Positions 52,235 to 60,860 of a stretch of DNA of 64,000 nucleotides are shown here, piece by piece. The notes below the pieces were generated by a model. It did no database searches. It was not told the origin of the DNA and saw nothing but the letters and a program-made list of their open reading frames with translations. Every line of letters begins with the position of its first letter. Positions within the stretch are counted from its first letter, which is position 1. The position numbers and the translations under genes are program-made. Source of the stretch: Roseovarius sp. Pro17 (GTDB taxonomy: Bacteria > Pseudomonadota > Alphaproteobacteria > Rhodobacterales > Rhodobacteraceae); assembly GCF_035599575.1 (NCBI RefSeq), contig NZ_CP141179.1, forward strand, positions 744,001 to 808,000, read 5' to 3'.

Positions 52235-53389
52235 CTATTCTTTTGCAGCCAGAAGGCCTTCGATCAGATCGTATGTGGCGCGGACACGGGCTTCGTTCGG
52301 ATAGTTCCGGTTTGCCAGAACAACAATGCCGATCTCGTGGGCTGGCAAGAGCATCATATACCCACCAAAGCCATTGGTGGCCCCAGTCTTGTTCAGGATA
52401 ACGTCCTGCTGCGGCGGCAAAGGGGGCGTAATGGCGGTGGCAGGCTGGGGCGACAGGATGAAGTCATAACCGTTGCCAGCCTCCATCGCGTCCAGATCGG
52501 CGGGCCAGGGATACTGTTCCCAGATCATGTCCTGCGTGTAATAGGCCGTCTTGGCACGACCTTCGCGTGTCCGTTCGAGGGCGGCGGCCAGCGCCGGGTC
52601 TGCATCGCCGTGACCCAGTTCTAGATCCAGCAAGCGCACCATGTCGCGGGCAGTGGATTTTACGCCGTAGGCCTCATCCGCCAGCACGCCGGGATTCACG
52701 CGGATTGGGGCGTCGGTCTCGCGATCGTAGCCGTAAGCGTACCGATCCATAGCTGTGTCCGGGACGTTGATGAAGGTGCTCGTCAGACCCATTGCCGGGA
52801 ACAGGATGTCCTCTGCCGCCTGCGCGTATGACATGCCCATCGCGTCTGCGGTAATGTGCCCCAACAGGCCGATACTGACATTCGAATAGCTGCGGGTGCC
52901 CGGCTGTGGCGGTTGCCAATCGGCCAGCCAGTCGATCAGTGCGGGAACATTCTGCACCTCGTCCGGGACTTGCAGCGGCAGACCGCCGGTGACGTGTGTG
53001 GCAAGGTCGATAAGCTTGATGCCGTCAAAGGCAGAGCCCTTCAGATCTGTCAGGCTGTCCGACACAGGGGCGTCAAGGTCAATCTGACCCTTTTGTTCGG
53101 CCAGTGCCGCAAGTGTTGCGTTGAATATCTTGCTGATTGATCCCAGTTCGAAGATCGTCTCTGGCGATGCCGCGACCTCACCCTCTCTTGCAGCAAGTCC
53201 GGTCGAATAGAAATGCTGTTTGCCACGGAAGGTGATGCCGACCACCAGTCCGGGGATGTCGTATTCGGCAATCACTGGCGCGAAGCTGTCACGTGCCATT
53301 TCGGCAACCTGCTTGTCAGTCATGCCTTGTGCGGCCAGTGCGGTAGGAAGGGACAGCACCGCAGCCGCTGTAAGGGTCCAAGTCTTCAT
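52235..53389 (-). CDS. Class C (AmpC-type) beta-lactamase
   Basis: A 384-residue secreted serine hydrolase. Residues 1-20 are a signal peptide (TAAAVLSLPTALAA). The active-site motifs are FELGSISK with nucleophile Ser84 and Lys87, YSN (168-170) and KTG (334-336), followed by GATNGFGGYMMLLP; all three are in AmpC spacing and length. The C-terminal end VLANRNYPNEARVRATYDLI also fits class C enzymes rather than the broader esterase group. It should hydrolyse beta-lactams in the periplasm; spectrum cannot be read. No ampR-type regulator gene is adjacent. It is cargo between the prim-pol and the methyltransferase module, oriented opposite to both. Confidence 0.85.
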   Translation of the reverse strand: MKTWTLTAAAVLSLPTALAAQGMTDKQVAEMARDSFAPVIAEYDIPGLVVGITFRGKQHFYSTGLAAREGEVAASPETIFELGSISKIFNATLAALAEQKGQIDLDAPVSDSLTDLKGSAFDGIKLIDLATHVTGGLPLQVPDEVQNVPALIDWLADWQPPQPGTRSYSNVSIGLLGHITADAMGMSYAQAAEDILFPAMGLTSTFINVPDTAMDRYAYGYDRETDAPIRVNPGVLADEAYGVKSTARDMVRLLDLELGHGDADPALAAALERTREGRAKTAYYTQDMIWEQYPWPADLDAMEAGNGYDFILSPQPATAITPPLPPQQDVILNKTGATNGFGGYMMLLPAHEIGIVVLANRNYPNEARVRATYDLIEGLLAAKE

Positions 53390-53733
53390 CTCTGCCTCGT
53401 TGTTATTATGTTTTATGGTTTTGCGGATTTATTGCGTATCATACTGACGCTCAAACACGACTTTACTTTTTGAAGGATTCGCGCGGCAACGCGCTCATGT
53501 TCAAAATTGGGGTTTCATGCAGCAGTTCCTTAAAGCGGACCTCAGCACAATTTGCAGCGAACAACCGCTCTCGTGCCGCATGAAGCACAGCGGCCGGCTT
53601 AATGGCGACGATGGGGCCCGTGATCCTTGGCGCCGAGTTCCTGCGGTAAGCGCAGTTGATCCGGCGCTGGCGATAGGATCAATGCCCGTCCAAGTTGGCG
53701 GTCAATGACGCAAAATGTCATAAATTGTCGATA
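53390..53733. other. Intergenic region between beta-lactamase and MTase module
   Basis: The first 175 bases, upstream of the beta-lactamase start, are AT-rich and probably hold its promoter. From about 53565 the sequence becomes similar to the equivalent region of element A (from about 19240): CGCTCTCGTGC and GCGATTGATCC-type blocks. This marks the right edge of the variable cargo. Confidence 0.55.
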
Positions 53734-53762
53734 TTACAATGGGTTGATGAGCCTGCTACACT
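53734..53762 (+). promoter_or_regulatory. Promoter of methyltransferase module (copy B)
   Basis: TTACAA (53734-53739) and TACACT (53757-53762) with a 17-base spacer, 36 bases before the ATG at 53799. It matches the copy A promoter in boxes, spacing and distance, with the spacer itself half changed. Confidence 0.65.
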
Positions 53763-53798
53763 GCCTTGCACGAGGGTTTCATTTCGCAGGGCGGGGTC

Positions 53799-55070
53799 AT
53801 GGCGGCAAGATCAACAGCAGATGCACAGTCCGAGACCACGCCCGTGGGCGCCTCGGCCATCCGGCAGGTTGCAACCTCGGACCTCATTCCCTACGCCCGC
53901 AACGCGCGCACCCACAGCGAGGCGCAGGTGGCTCTGATCGCGGGATCGATCCGGGAGTTCGGCTTCAATAATCCGGTGCTGGTCGATGGGCAGAGCGGCA
54001 TTATCGCGGGCCACGGCCGGGTGCTGGCGGCGCAGAAGCTGGGGCTGGCAATGGTGCCTGTGATCGAGCTCACCCACCTGAGCGAGGCGAAGAAGCGGGC
54101 CTACATCCTTGCCGACAACCGGCTGGCCGAGCAGGCCGGGTGGGACCGGGAGCTCTTGGGGTTGGAACTGGCGGACCTCTCGGATCTGGGGCTGGATCTG
54201 GCCGATATCGGCTTCGAGGGAGCGGAGCTCGACGCGCTGCTGAACCACGGCGCGGCGGATCCCAAAGAGGAGGCAACGCCAGACGTTCCTGAAACGCCGG
54301 TGTCGCGGTCAGGTGATCTCTGGCATTTGGGCGGTCACAGCCTGATGTGTGGAGACGCGACGACCAGCGAACACGTGGCGCAATTGCTCAAAGGCGTCTC
54401 GCCGCATCTGATGGTCACAGACCCGCCTTACGGCGTGATGTACGATCCCGAGTGGCGCAACCGGGCAGGGACCTCGGAGACCAAGCGCACCGGCAAGGTG
54501 CTGAATGACGATCGGGCCGACTGGCGCGAGGCCTGGGCGCTGTTTCCGGGCGACGTGGCCTATGTCTGGCACGGTGCGCTTCACGCCACGACGGTGGCCG
54601 ACAGCTTGCAAGCGAGCGGGTTTGACATCCGGAGCCAGATCATTTGGGCCAAGGATCGGCTGGTGTTGAGCCGGGGCCACTATCACTGGCAGCATGAGCC
54701 CTGCTGGTACGCGGTGCGCGGCAGGGGCCACTGGTCCGGAGATCGCACGCAGACCACCCTCTGGTCGATCCCGAACCGCGATCAGGACGCGGCAACGGTG
54801 CATGGCACGCAAAAGCCGGTGGAGTGCATGCGCCGCCCAATGCTGAACAACTCCAGCCAAGGGAAAGCCGTGTATGAACCCTTCTCGGGCTCTGGCACGA
54901 CGATCATCGCCGCCGAGAGCTGCGGGCGGGTCTGCCATGCGATGGAACTCGACCCGGCCTATATCGACGTCGCGGTCCTGCGCTGGCAGACCTTCTCGGG
55001 ACAGCAGGCGCGGCTTGCGGGAACCGACCGCACCTTCGCGGATGTCTCGCATGAACGGGGGAATGCATGA
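53799..55070 (+). CDS. ParB-domain / DNA methyltransferase fusion (copy B)
   Basis: A 423-residue homologue of the copy A enzyme: SIREFGFNNPVLVD and GHGRVLAAQKLG in the ParB-like part, DPPYG and FSGSGT in the methyltransferase part. The methyltransferase core is nearly unchanged (RAGTSETKRTGKVLNDDRA), while the linker and the segment before DPPY differ more, so target specificity is probably the same. The stop overlaps the DUF7220 start. Confidence 0.92.
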   Translation: MAARSTADAQSETTPVGASAIRQVATSDLIPYARNARTHSEAQVALIAGSIREFGFNNPVLVDGQSGIIAGHGRVLAAQKLGLAMVPVIELTHLSEAKKRAYILADNRLAEQAGWDRELLGLELADLSDLGLDLADIGFEGAELDALLNHGAADPKEEATPDVPETPVSRSGDLWHLGGHSLMCGDATTSEHVAQLLKGVSPHLMVTDPPYGVMYDPEWRNRAGTSETKRTGKVLNDDRADWREAWALFPGDVAYVWHGALHATTVADSLQASGFDIRSQIIWAKDRLVLSRGHYHWQHEPCWYAVRGRGHWSGDRTQTTLWSIPNRDQDAATVHGTQKPVECMRRPMLNNSSQGKAVYEPFSGSGTTIIAAESCGRVCHAMELDPAYIDVAVLRWQTFSGQQARLAGTDRTFADVSHERGNA

Positions 55071-55279
55071 CCCAGAGCCGCACGCTCTCCGCGCTCGAGG
55101 CGGCAACAAATGTGGTCCTCGGCTGGCTTGTCGCCATGATCACGCAACTGCTGGTCTTTCCGGTGATTGGCCTGCAAGTGATGCTGTGGCAGAACCTGGC
55201 ACTGAGCGGCGTGTTCACCGCCGTGTTGTTTCTGCGCAGTTACGTCCTTCGCCGCCTCTTCGTGCGGCTGAACCGCTGA
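55067..55279 (+). CDS. DUF7220-like small membrane protein (copy B)
   Basis: A 70-residue counterpart of 20744-20956, with the same two hydrophobic helices and the basic end RRLFVRLNR. ATGA overlap with the methyltransferase is conserved. Confidence 0.8.
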   Translation: MTQSRTLSALEAATNVVLGWLVAMITQLLVFPVIGLQVMLWQNLALSGVFTAVLFLRSYVLRRLFVRLNR

Positions 55280-55428
55280 TGGGACGGCTGCCAATACCCC
55301 TGACGCAAACACAACGCCAATGGAGGCATCCACACTCTTCGACCCGATCGACGCTGGGGGGGCGGGTCACACTCTGGAAGGCGACACCGTGGACCGGCGG
55401 CCTCAGCAACATTTTCGCACGGCCATGA
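55279..55428 (+). CDS. Possible small protein after DUF7220 (copy B)
   Basis: A 49-residue frame opening at the TGATG overlap, with a first ten residues like copy A and a different continuation and end. It is probably a decayed gene start; low confidence. Confidence 0.3.
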   Translation: MGRLPIPLTQTQRQWRHPHSSTRSTLGGRVTLWKATPWTGGLSNIFARP

Positions 55429-55474
55429 TTGCGACCGAGGGTCAAACCGGTTGATCTGATGAAGGAGACCACAG

Positions 55475-55966
55475 GTGCCACCGCGCGGGCCGAAGACCAA
55501 ACCGACCAATCTCAAGATCCTGACCGGAACCGCGCGCGCCCACCGGCTCAATCCGAACGAGCCAAAACCTGAGATTGCCCAACCTGAACCGCCGGAGCAT
55601 CTGACTGATGCCGCGCGCGAGGAGTGGGACCGTGTCGCCGTTGAATTGGTAACCTTGGGGATTCTGACGCATCTCGATCGCGGCGCCCTCGCAGCCTATT
55701 GTCAGGCCTATGGCCGCTGGAGCGCTGCAGAGACGGCGCTGGCGCGCATGGCAGAACGGGACGCTGTGACTGAGGGGCTGATCGTCAAGACCAAGAGCGG
55801 CAACCTGATCCAGAACCCGCTGGTGGGGGCGGCAAACAAGGCGATGGCCGATATGGTGCGCTATGCGGCCGAGTTCGGGTTGACGCCCTCGGCGCGGACC
55901 CGCGTGGCTGGGATAAGCGAAGCAGGGCCCGATGCATTCTCCAAGTTTGACGAATGGTTGGCCTGA
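55475..55966 (+). CDS. P27-family terminase small subunit, first of two (copy B)
   Basis: A 163-residue P27 protein beginning at GTG with PPRGPKTKPTNLKILTG. The helical core HLTDAAREEWDRVAVEL, CQAYGRW and the late block NPLVGAANKAMADMVRYA match copy A. A GAAGGAGA ribosome site precedes the start. No large terminase follows. Confidence 0.9.
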   Translation: MPPRGPKTKPTNLKILTGTARAHRLNPNEPKPEIAQPEPPEHLTDAAREEWDRVAVELVTLGILTHLDRGALAAYCQAYGRWSAAETALARMAERDAVTEGLIVKTKSGNLIQNPLVGAANKAMADMVRYAAEFGLTPSARTRVAGISEAGPDAFSKFDEWLA

Positions 55967-56493
55967 TGGGCAGGCGTGGACGCAAGCCGATGCCCAAGGT
56001 CGTTGAAGGCGGCACGGCCGCGTTCGCAGCGTTGCCGCGCTGCCCGCCGCATCTGACTGCGGTTGCCCGCAGGGAGTGGCGCCGTCTGGCATCTCCTCTG
56101 CATTCCGTCGGAGTTCTGACGGTGGCGGATCGCGCGGCGCTTGCGGTCTATTGCCAAGCCTACAGCCGTTGGGTGGAGGCAGAGGAAAAGCTCGCGACCA
56201 CACCGATGCTGCTCAAGACGCCGAGCGGCTATGTGCAGCAATCGCCCTGGCTCTCGGTCGCCAACAAGCAGATGGAGTTGATGGCGCGCTATATGGGAGA
56301 GCTGGGGCTGACCCCGGTCGCGCGGGCGCGCCTCGACATCGCTCAGGACAGTCCGACGGATCAGGTGACGACGATCGAGTTCGTGACGGTCTACACCGAC
56401 AAGGAGGGCAACCGATGCGAACGGCCGCTCGATCTTACCAGAGGGGTAGGGTCTGACGGTGAAAGTGACGTCAAAACAATAAGCTATAAGTGA
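55966..56493 (+). CDS. P27-family terminase small subunit, second of two (copy B)
   Basis: A 175-residue counterpart of 21648-22175. Start overlaps the previous stop (TGATG). The central part (56219-56410) is nearly identical in DNA to copy A, with about two differences in 200 bases, while both ends have diverged, as expected after gene conversion. Confidence 0.88.
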   Translation: MGRRGRKPMPKVVEGGTAAFAALPRCPPHLTAVARREWRRLASPLHSVGVLTVADRAALAVYCQAYSRWVEAEEKLATTPMLLKTPSGYVQQSPWLSVANKQMELMARYMGELGLTPVARARLDIAQDSPTDQVTTIEFVTVYTDKEGNRCERPLDLTRGVGSDGESDVKTISYK

Positions 56494-56533
56494 GATGGCC
56501 AGCTTCGAGCGTTCCAATCGGGCGTGGGATTGC

Positions 56534-56571
56534 GTACACATCTGCCAAACCCACGTTAGGCAGGTTTGTAC
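56534..56571. repeat. 16-6-16 inverted repeat directly before resolvase (copy B)
   Basis: Same arms, spacer and position as 22216-22253: left arm 56534-56549, right arm 56556-56571, next base the A of the resolvase ATG. The flanking bases on the left differ between copies (the stretch after GCGTTCCAAT), which highlights the conservation of the repeat itself. Confidence 0.6.
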
Positions 56572-57279
56572 ATGCTCCACCCAACTCCGAAGCTCGTTGC
56601 CTATGAGCGGGTCTCGACCGCGAGGCAGGGGCGATCGGGTCTTGGTCTGGAGGCACAGCGCAAGGCGATCGATGACTTTGCGGCATCGCGCGCGGCGGAT
56701 GTCATTGGCCGCTTCACTGAAGTCGAAAGCGGCGGCAAGGATGCCCGGCCCGAACTCGCCAAAGCTCTGCATCTGGCCAAGCTCACAGGGGCGACGCTGG
56801 TCATTGCCAAGCTGGACCGGCTCAGCCGCAATGCGGTGTTCCTGCTGACCCTGCGGGACAGTGGCGCGCGCTTCCTCGCCGTCGACATGCCCGAAGCCAA
56901 TGATCTGACCGTCGGCATCATGGCCCTCGTCGCCCAGCAGGAGCGCGAGGCGATCTCGCGGCGCACAAAAGAGGCGCTGGCAGCCGCGAAGGCGCGTGGC
57001 GTGAAGCTCGGCAATCCCAACGGGGCAGCGGCGCTCAAACGGGCAGGGAAGGGGGGCGAGGCGCTCCGGCGAACAGTGAGTGCAAATGCCGACCAGTTCG
57101 CCCACGACCTTAAGGCGGTGGTGCAGGATATCCGTGCTCAGGGCCATGAGACGCTGCGGGCTATGGCTGGAGAGTTGAACCAGCGCGGAATCCTCACACG
57201 GCGGGGTGGGATGTGGCATGTGTCCAGTGTCAAGAACCTGATCCGCAGGATTGATTGTACAGGTGGCGCCGGCAGTTAG
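56572..57279 (+). CDS. Serine resolvase/invertase (copy B)
   Basis: A 235-residue homologue of 22254-22961, about 95% identical. Catalytic AYERVSTARQ (Ser15), AKLDRLSRNAVF and the C-terminal HVSSVKNLIRRIDC are intact. The differences are mostly at the first residues (LHPTPKL against AHAAPKF) and near residue 205. It may resolve cointegrates or rearrange the element. Confidence 0.9.
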   Translation: MLHPTPKLVAYERVSTARQGRSGLGLEAQRKAIDDFAASRAADVIGRFTEVESGGKDARPELAKALHLAKLTGATLVIAKLDRLSRNAVFLLTLRDSGARFLAVDMPEANDLTVGIMALVAQQEREAISRRTKEALAAAKARGVKLGNPNGAAALKRAGKGGEALRRTVSANADQFAHDLKAVVQDIRAQGHETLRAMAGELNQRGILTRRGGMWHVSSVKNLIRRIDCTGGAGS

Positions 57280-57310
57280 CGCGGTTGCTCCATCACGGCA
57301 AACAACGGGC

Positions 57311-57368
57311 TGCGGGCTGAACAACAAGGTCGAGAACTCTCACCGGCCGTTCCGACGACGGGAGCGGC
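57311..57368 (+). pseudogene. IS6-family transposase fragment (truncated, copy B)
   Basis: Contains only the LNNKVENSHRPFRRRER block that is also found after the copy A resolvase. The similarity stops at GGGAGCGGC. What follows is not IS6 but the sequence leading to the stop of the leftward binding-protein gene. Confidence 0.7.
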
Positions 57369-57393
57369 TTTGCCTGCACCTGATATCACACCC

Positions 57394-58596
57394 TTAGAGC
57401 CAAGGCGGCAATTCGAAAGCTGAATCTGAAAAGGGCTCCGGTGACACTAGGTTTGCCCGCTCATCTGGACTGCGCAACTGATAGAAGAGATGTGGCAATC
57501 CCAGAGAAGGATCGTTTGTGGCATTTGGATAGGGCACAGCGGCCTGCCATTTGGGATGATACCGGATCATACCCGCGACGCTGCGATAGGGTAAATCGAG
57601 AAGTGCAGACGCGATGCGCCGGTTTTGTGCATCTTGCCCGGGGCCGCCAGTACCACCGGCGATAGCTGCGGCAATGGCGTAGTGATGCAACGATGTGTAT
57701 GGCTGGCATCCGACCTCCGGGGTGGAGAGCGCGCCAAATCTATCCGTGTAATCGTCGGCAAAGCGAAGGCCCATTTCATCGCGGGGTAATCCGATCACTG
57801 TGCCCACGATTGCGCCCCGCGCCTTTTCCCCTACAATTTCCGAAAACATGCGGTGGAGTGCACCATACTGCAAGTAGAGCAAGACGGGCAGAGGGTTTTC
57901 CATGAATTGCAAATGGAACGTCGCCATGTCTGCGGCGTGAAAATGGGTAAAGGCCAGGACGGCCGGATCCTCTTTGCGGATGTCGTCCAGAATTTCACGC
58001 CAGTTGCCGTCAATTTTGCGCGTGACGCGGGGACGTGCGGCCTCCCACCCGAACTGTTCCGAGACTGAAGCCATCGCATTGGCAATGACGATGCTGTACG
58101 GTTTTGGCCCCGACAGAATCGCGATGCGGCGATTTCGTGGTTTCCATTGTTTGGAATCCCGCAGCCAAGACAGAAATTTGATGAAGCCCTGACCGTACCA
58201 ATACTCAGCCGGATCCCCCATGAAGCAGCCAAAGTAGCGATTGGGGTCGCTTGCTATGGTGTCGTGGTGCTGTAACAGAGTGTTGTGGTGAATATAAATT
58301 ATGCCCGCATCGGCAATGGTTTCATATTCGGAATTTTGCGAGCCGATATTGTAGCCATTGATGATCGCATGCACGTGGTGGTCGGCAATTAGGGTCCGCG
58401 CAGCCCGAACCACCTTTTCCGCGCTCTGGTTGCCAGTGTCCATGAAAACTGGAACGAGCTTTCGTCCGTTTATGCCGCCGCGCGCGTTTACTTCGTCGAT
58501 CGCCATCAGCAGTCCATTGCGAAATTCACGCCCATCATCGGCGGATGTACCGGTCAATGGAACCATGCTTCCTATCGGGATGGTATCAAGCGACAC
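57394..58596 (-). CDS. Cytosolic binding-protein-like ligand sensor (AmiC/Liv fold)
   Basis: A 400-residue protein with the type I periplasmic-binding fold: IPIGSMVPLTGTSADDGREF, MAIDEVNARGGINGRKLVPV, then AIINGYNIGSQNSEYE and LLYLQYGALHRMF. Unlike the transporter receptors here it has no signal peptide; the fold starts at residue 4. This is the arrangement of AmiC, the cytosolic amide sensor. It is the third gene of a leftward operon with a response regulator and a histidine kinase, so it probably senses the same kind of ligand as the adjacent importer and passes the signal to the kinase. It begins 48 bases after the kinase stop. Confidence 0.82.
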   Translation of the reverse strand: MSLDTIPIGSMVPLTGTSADDGREFRNGLLMAIDEVNARGGINGRKLVPVFMDTGNQSAEKVVRAARTLIADHHVHAIINGYNIGSQNSEYETIADAGIIYIHHNTLLQHHDTIASDPNRYFGCFMGDPAEYWYGQGFIKFLSWLRDSKQWKPRNRRIAILSGPKPYSIVIANAMASVSEQFGWEAARPRVTRKIDGNWREILDDIRKEDPAVLAFTHFHAADMATFHLQFMENPLPVLLYLQYGALHRMFSEIVGEKARGAIVGTVIGLPRDEMGLRFADDYTDRFGALSTPEVGCQPYTSLHHYAIAAAIAGGTGGPGQDAQNRRIASALLDLPYRSVAGMIRYHPKWQAAVPYPNATNDPSLGLPHLFYQLRSPDERANLVSPEPFSDSAFELPPWL

Positions 58597-58644
58597 TGCG
58601 GTCTTCTCCTAGGCAAGCGATCCTGTTTATCAGATTTACCCAAC

Positions 58645-60165
58645 TCATGGGTCCGGCTCAAACAGCAAGTTGTGCATCAGGACGCGCAAGCCCGGCGGGC
58701 TGACAGGCTTGATCATCAAGGGAAACCCCTGATCGCGGATCGACTGTATCAGGTCGGGACTGGTATCCGCTGTCATGACAAGCGTCGGACAGGGTTCTTT
58801 CAGTATGGAGTTAATGTCGCGTGCAACGTCCGTGCCTTGGATTTTCCCCTGCAACCGGTAATCCGTTATAATGATATCCGGAATATCGTCCAAATCTGCG
58901 ACACTGGCCGCGACATCGTCGAACACATCCAGCTGCATGACGATGATGCCCCAACGCTCAAGAAGCGTGGTCAAAGCGTCGCGCAGATTGGCGTCGTCTT
59001 CCAGTAACAGACAAACCAGCCCGGCAAACTGGCCACCAATGCTTTCGTTGATTTCCGGCTCGCCGATGGAGCTGTACAGCGCGTTGCCAATCGGCACATC
59101 CAACGAAAACACCGATCCCTCGCCCAAGCTACTTTTTAACTCAATCGGGTGCCCTAGCATCTCGGCCAGCCGTCTGGATATGTTCAGCCCCAACCCCAGA
59201 TTGTGACGCCCCGACAATTGTTTGTCCGCAATGCGAAAGAATTCCTGAAAAATGGCCTCATGATACTCTTCCTCAATTCCTGCCCCGGTATCGATGACCA
59301 TGATCCTCAGACGCGCCCCCCGGCGTTTGCAGCCTACGATCACCCGCCCGCTCGCGGTATACCGCAGGGCATTGCTGACAAAATTGCTCAGCACTCGTTC
59401 CAGCAGGACGCGGTCGCTGACGATTGCAACCGAGCAGGGAAGAATGCGCAGGTCGAGCCCCACCTCGCGGGCCTGATGCGCGAACTGGACGTTCAGGCGT
59501 TCCAGTATCGTTGAAACCTGAAACGTCTGGATATTGGGATGGATCCTACCGGCATCCAGTTGACCGATATTGAGAAGCGCGCCAAGCAAGTCTTCCATGA
59601 TAGACACCGAGATGTCCATCGCATGCAGCGCTTCTTCTCGTTCTCGGGCGGTTTCAGCTTCGTAGCAGCCGTAGATGAGGATTTTCAGCGCCGTAAGCGG
59701 CTGGCGCAGATCATGGTTCGCAGCGCGTAGGAAACGCGATTTACTCTGATCCGCCGTCTTCGCGGTATCAAGCGCTCGTAAAAGGGCCTCCTGCACACGT
59801 TCTGTTTCAGTTACGTCACGAAGCATCGTAACCGAACCTGCCTGCGCCAGCGGCCAGGATTCAAGCAGACAAACTGAGCCATCACAGAAACGCAATCTGA
59901 TAGGCCCGGCATTTTCGCCATTCGTCCAATGCTCGGCTCCATCGCATTGAGTTGCCTCAAGCAGAATGCCGCGGGTGCTTGCGTCTTTGAGAAACTCCGA
60001 CTGGCTCATGCCAATCTGTTCGGAATCAAGCGCGAAGCGGAACCTTTCGGCAAAGGCCGGATTGCAGCCTGAAAGCGTTTGGTGCGCTGTCCAGACCGCA
60101 ATGCCATGGCCAACATGTTCAAACGCTGCTGCGTCGTTCGCGAGGGATGGTTCCGGGTGGCTCAC
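58645..60165 (-). CDS. Hybrid sensor histidine kinase (PAS-HisKA-HATPase-REC)
   Basis: A 506-residue protein. N-terminal PAS-like domain (about 12-115), HisKA with FLRAANHDLRQPLTAL (phospho-acceptor His151), N-box ERVLSNFVSNALRYT, ATP lid IDTGAGIEEEYHEAIF and NLGLGLNISRRLAEMLG, and a C-terminal receiver with acidic EDD (389-391), phospho-acceptor Asp435 in ITDYRLQG and Lys486. No transmembrane segment is evident, so it is soluble. It starts at GTG, overlapping the response-regulator stop as GTGA. Its input may come from the neighbouring cytosolic binding protein. Confidence 0.9.
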   Translation of the reverse strand: MSHPEPSLANDAAAFEHVGHGIAVWTAHQTLSGCNPAFAERFRFALDSEQIGMSQSEFLKDASTRGILLEATQCDGAEHWTNGENAGPIRLRFCDGSVCLLESWPLAQAGSVTMLRDVTETERVQEALLRALDTAKTADQSKSRFLRAANHDLRQPLTALKILIYGCYEAETAREREEALHAMDISVSIMEDLLGALLNIGQLDAGRIHPNIQTFQVSTILERLNVQFAHQAREVGLDLRILPCSVAIVSDRVLLERVLSNFVSNALRYTASGRVIVGCKRRGARLRIMVIDTGAGIEEEYHEAIFQEFFRIADKQLSGRHNLGLGLNISRRLAEMLGHPIELKSSLGEGSVFSLDVPIGNALYSSIGEPEINESIGGQFAGLVCLLLEDDANLRDALTTLLERWGIIVMQLDVFDDVAASVADLDDIPDIIITDYRLQGKIQGTDVARDINSILKEPCPTLVMTADTSPDLIQSIRDQGFPLMIKPVSPPGLRVLMHNLLFEPDP

Positions 60166-60860
60166 GGCTTGGTGCCGATAGCTTTGAGGGCTCCGGCGTT
60201 CTCCACCGCAAACCGGATTGCTGCCTCGCGAGATTTTAGGCCAATCTTCTTGATCGCGTTGCCCAGATGAACTCTGACGGTCTGGCGACTTATTTCAAGT
60301 GTATCCGCGATTTCAGACACTGGCGCGCCGCCGCCCAGCATCACCATGATTTCAGCCTCGCGTCTGGTAAGATCCGCGCCCGGAAAGCTAGCGGCGGGTG
60401 GCTTCGTCGAAACGGCTGCCGGTTCGGCCTGCGTCCGGGCCAGAATATCGCGGGGAAAAGCTACCTCTCCGGCAAGCACACGCGACAGTGCGTGTTTGAT
60501 CTCCAGCGCGTTGGCAGACTTCGGAATGTAGCCGATTACACCGTGCTGAATTGCCCGAAGCACATATTCGGAATCCTCGTGAACCGAGACAATCACAACA
60601 GGAATGCTTGGAAACTTGTTTCGAATCAGGCGCAAGCCTTCAAACTCATTGAAACCCGGCATGATGAGGTCAACCAGCAGCAGGCCAATGCCCGGATTTT
60701 GCTCTAGCACCGAAACGGCCTCAACGAAGCTGGACGCTTCCAAAACCGAGACGTCGTCGTCAAGGCCACGTGCGACCTGTTTGAGTGATTGACGCACGAC
60801 CCAATGATCGTCCGCTATCAAGAGTTTCAACGCGGATGGCTGTGCGTCGGCTCTTTCCAT
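60162..60860 (-). CDS. NarL/FixJ-family response regulator
   Basis: A 232-residue response regulator. Receiver domain KLLIADDHWVVRQSL with phospho-acceptor Asp (LLLVDLIMPG), and a LuxR-type HTH, LTRREAEIMVMLGGGAPVSEIADTLEISRQTVRVHL in segments. The ATG at 60860 (MERADAQ) is preferred since AGG lies nine bases upstream; the ATG three codons earlier has its AGG immediately adjacent. First gene of the operon, followed by the kinase gene. Probably controls the divergent importer operon. Confidence 0.9.
   Translation of the reverse strand: MERADAQPSALKLLIADDHWVVRQSLKQVARGLDDDVSVLEASSFVEAVSVLEQNPGIGLLLVDLIMPGFNEFEGLRLIRNKFPSIPVVIVSVHEDSEYVLRAIQHGVIGYIPKSANALEIKHALSRVLAGEVAFPRDILARTQAEPAAVSTKPPAASFPGADLTRREAEIMVMLGGGAPVSEIADTLEISRQTVRVHLGNAIKKIGLKSREAAIRFAVENAGALKAIGTKP

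Noticed and set aside
54309-55109. 266-residue minus-strand frame opposite the copy B methyltransferase
   Set aside because: Antisense to DPPY/FxGxG-containing coding sequence; the copy A equivalent is broken into shorter frames.
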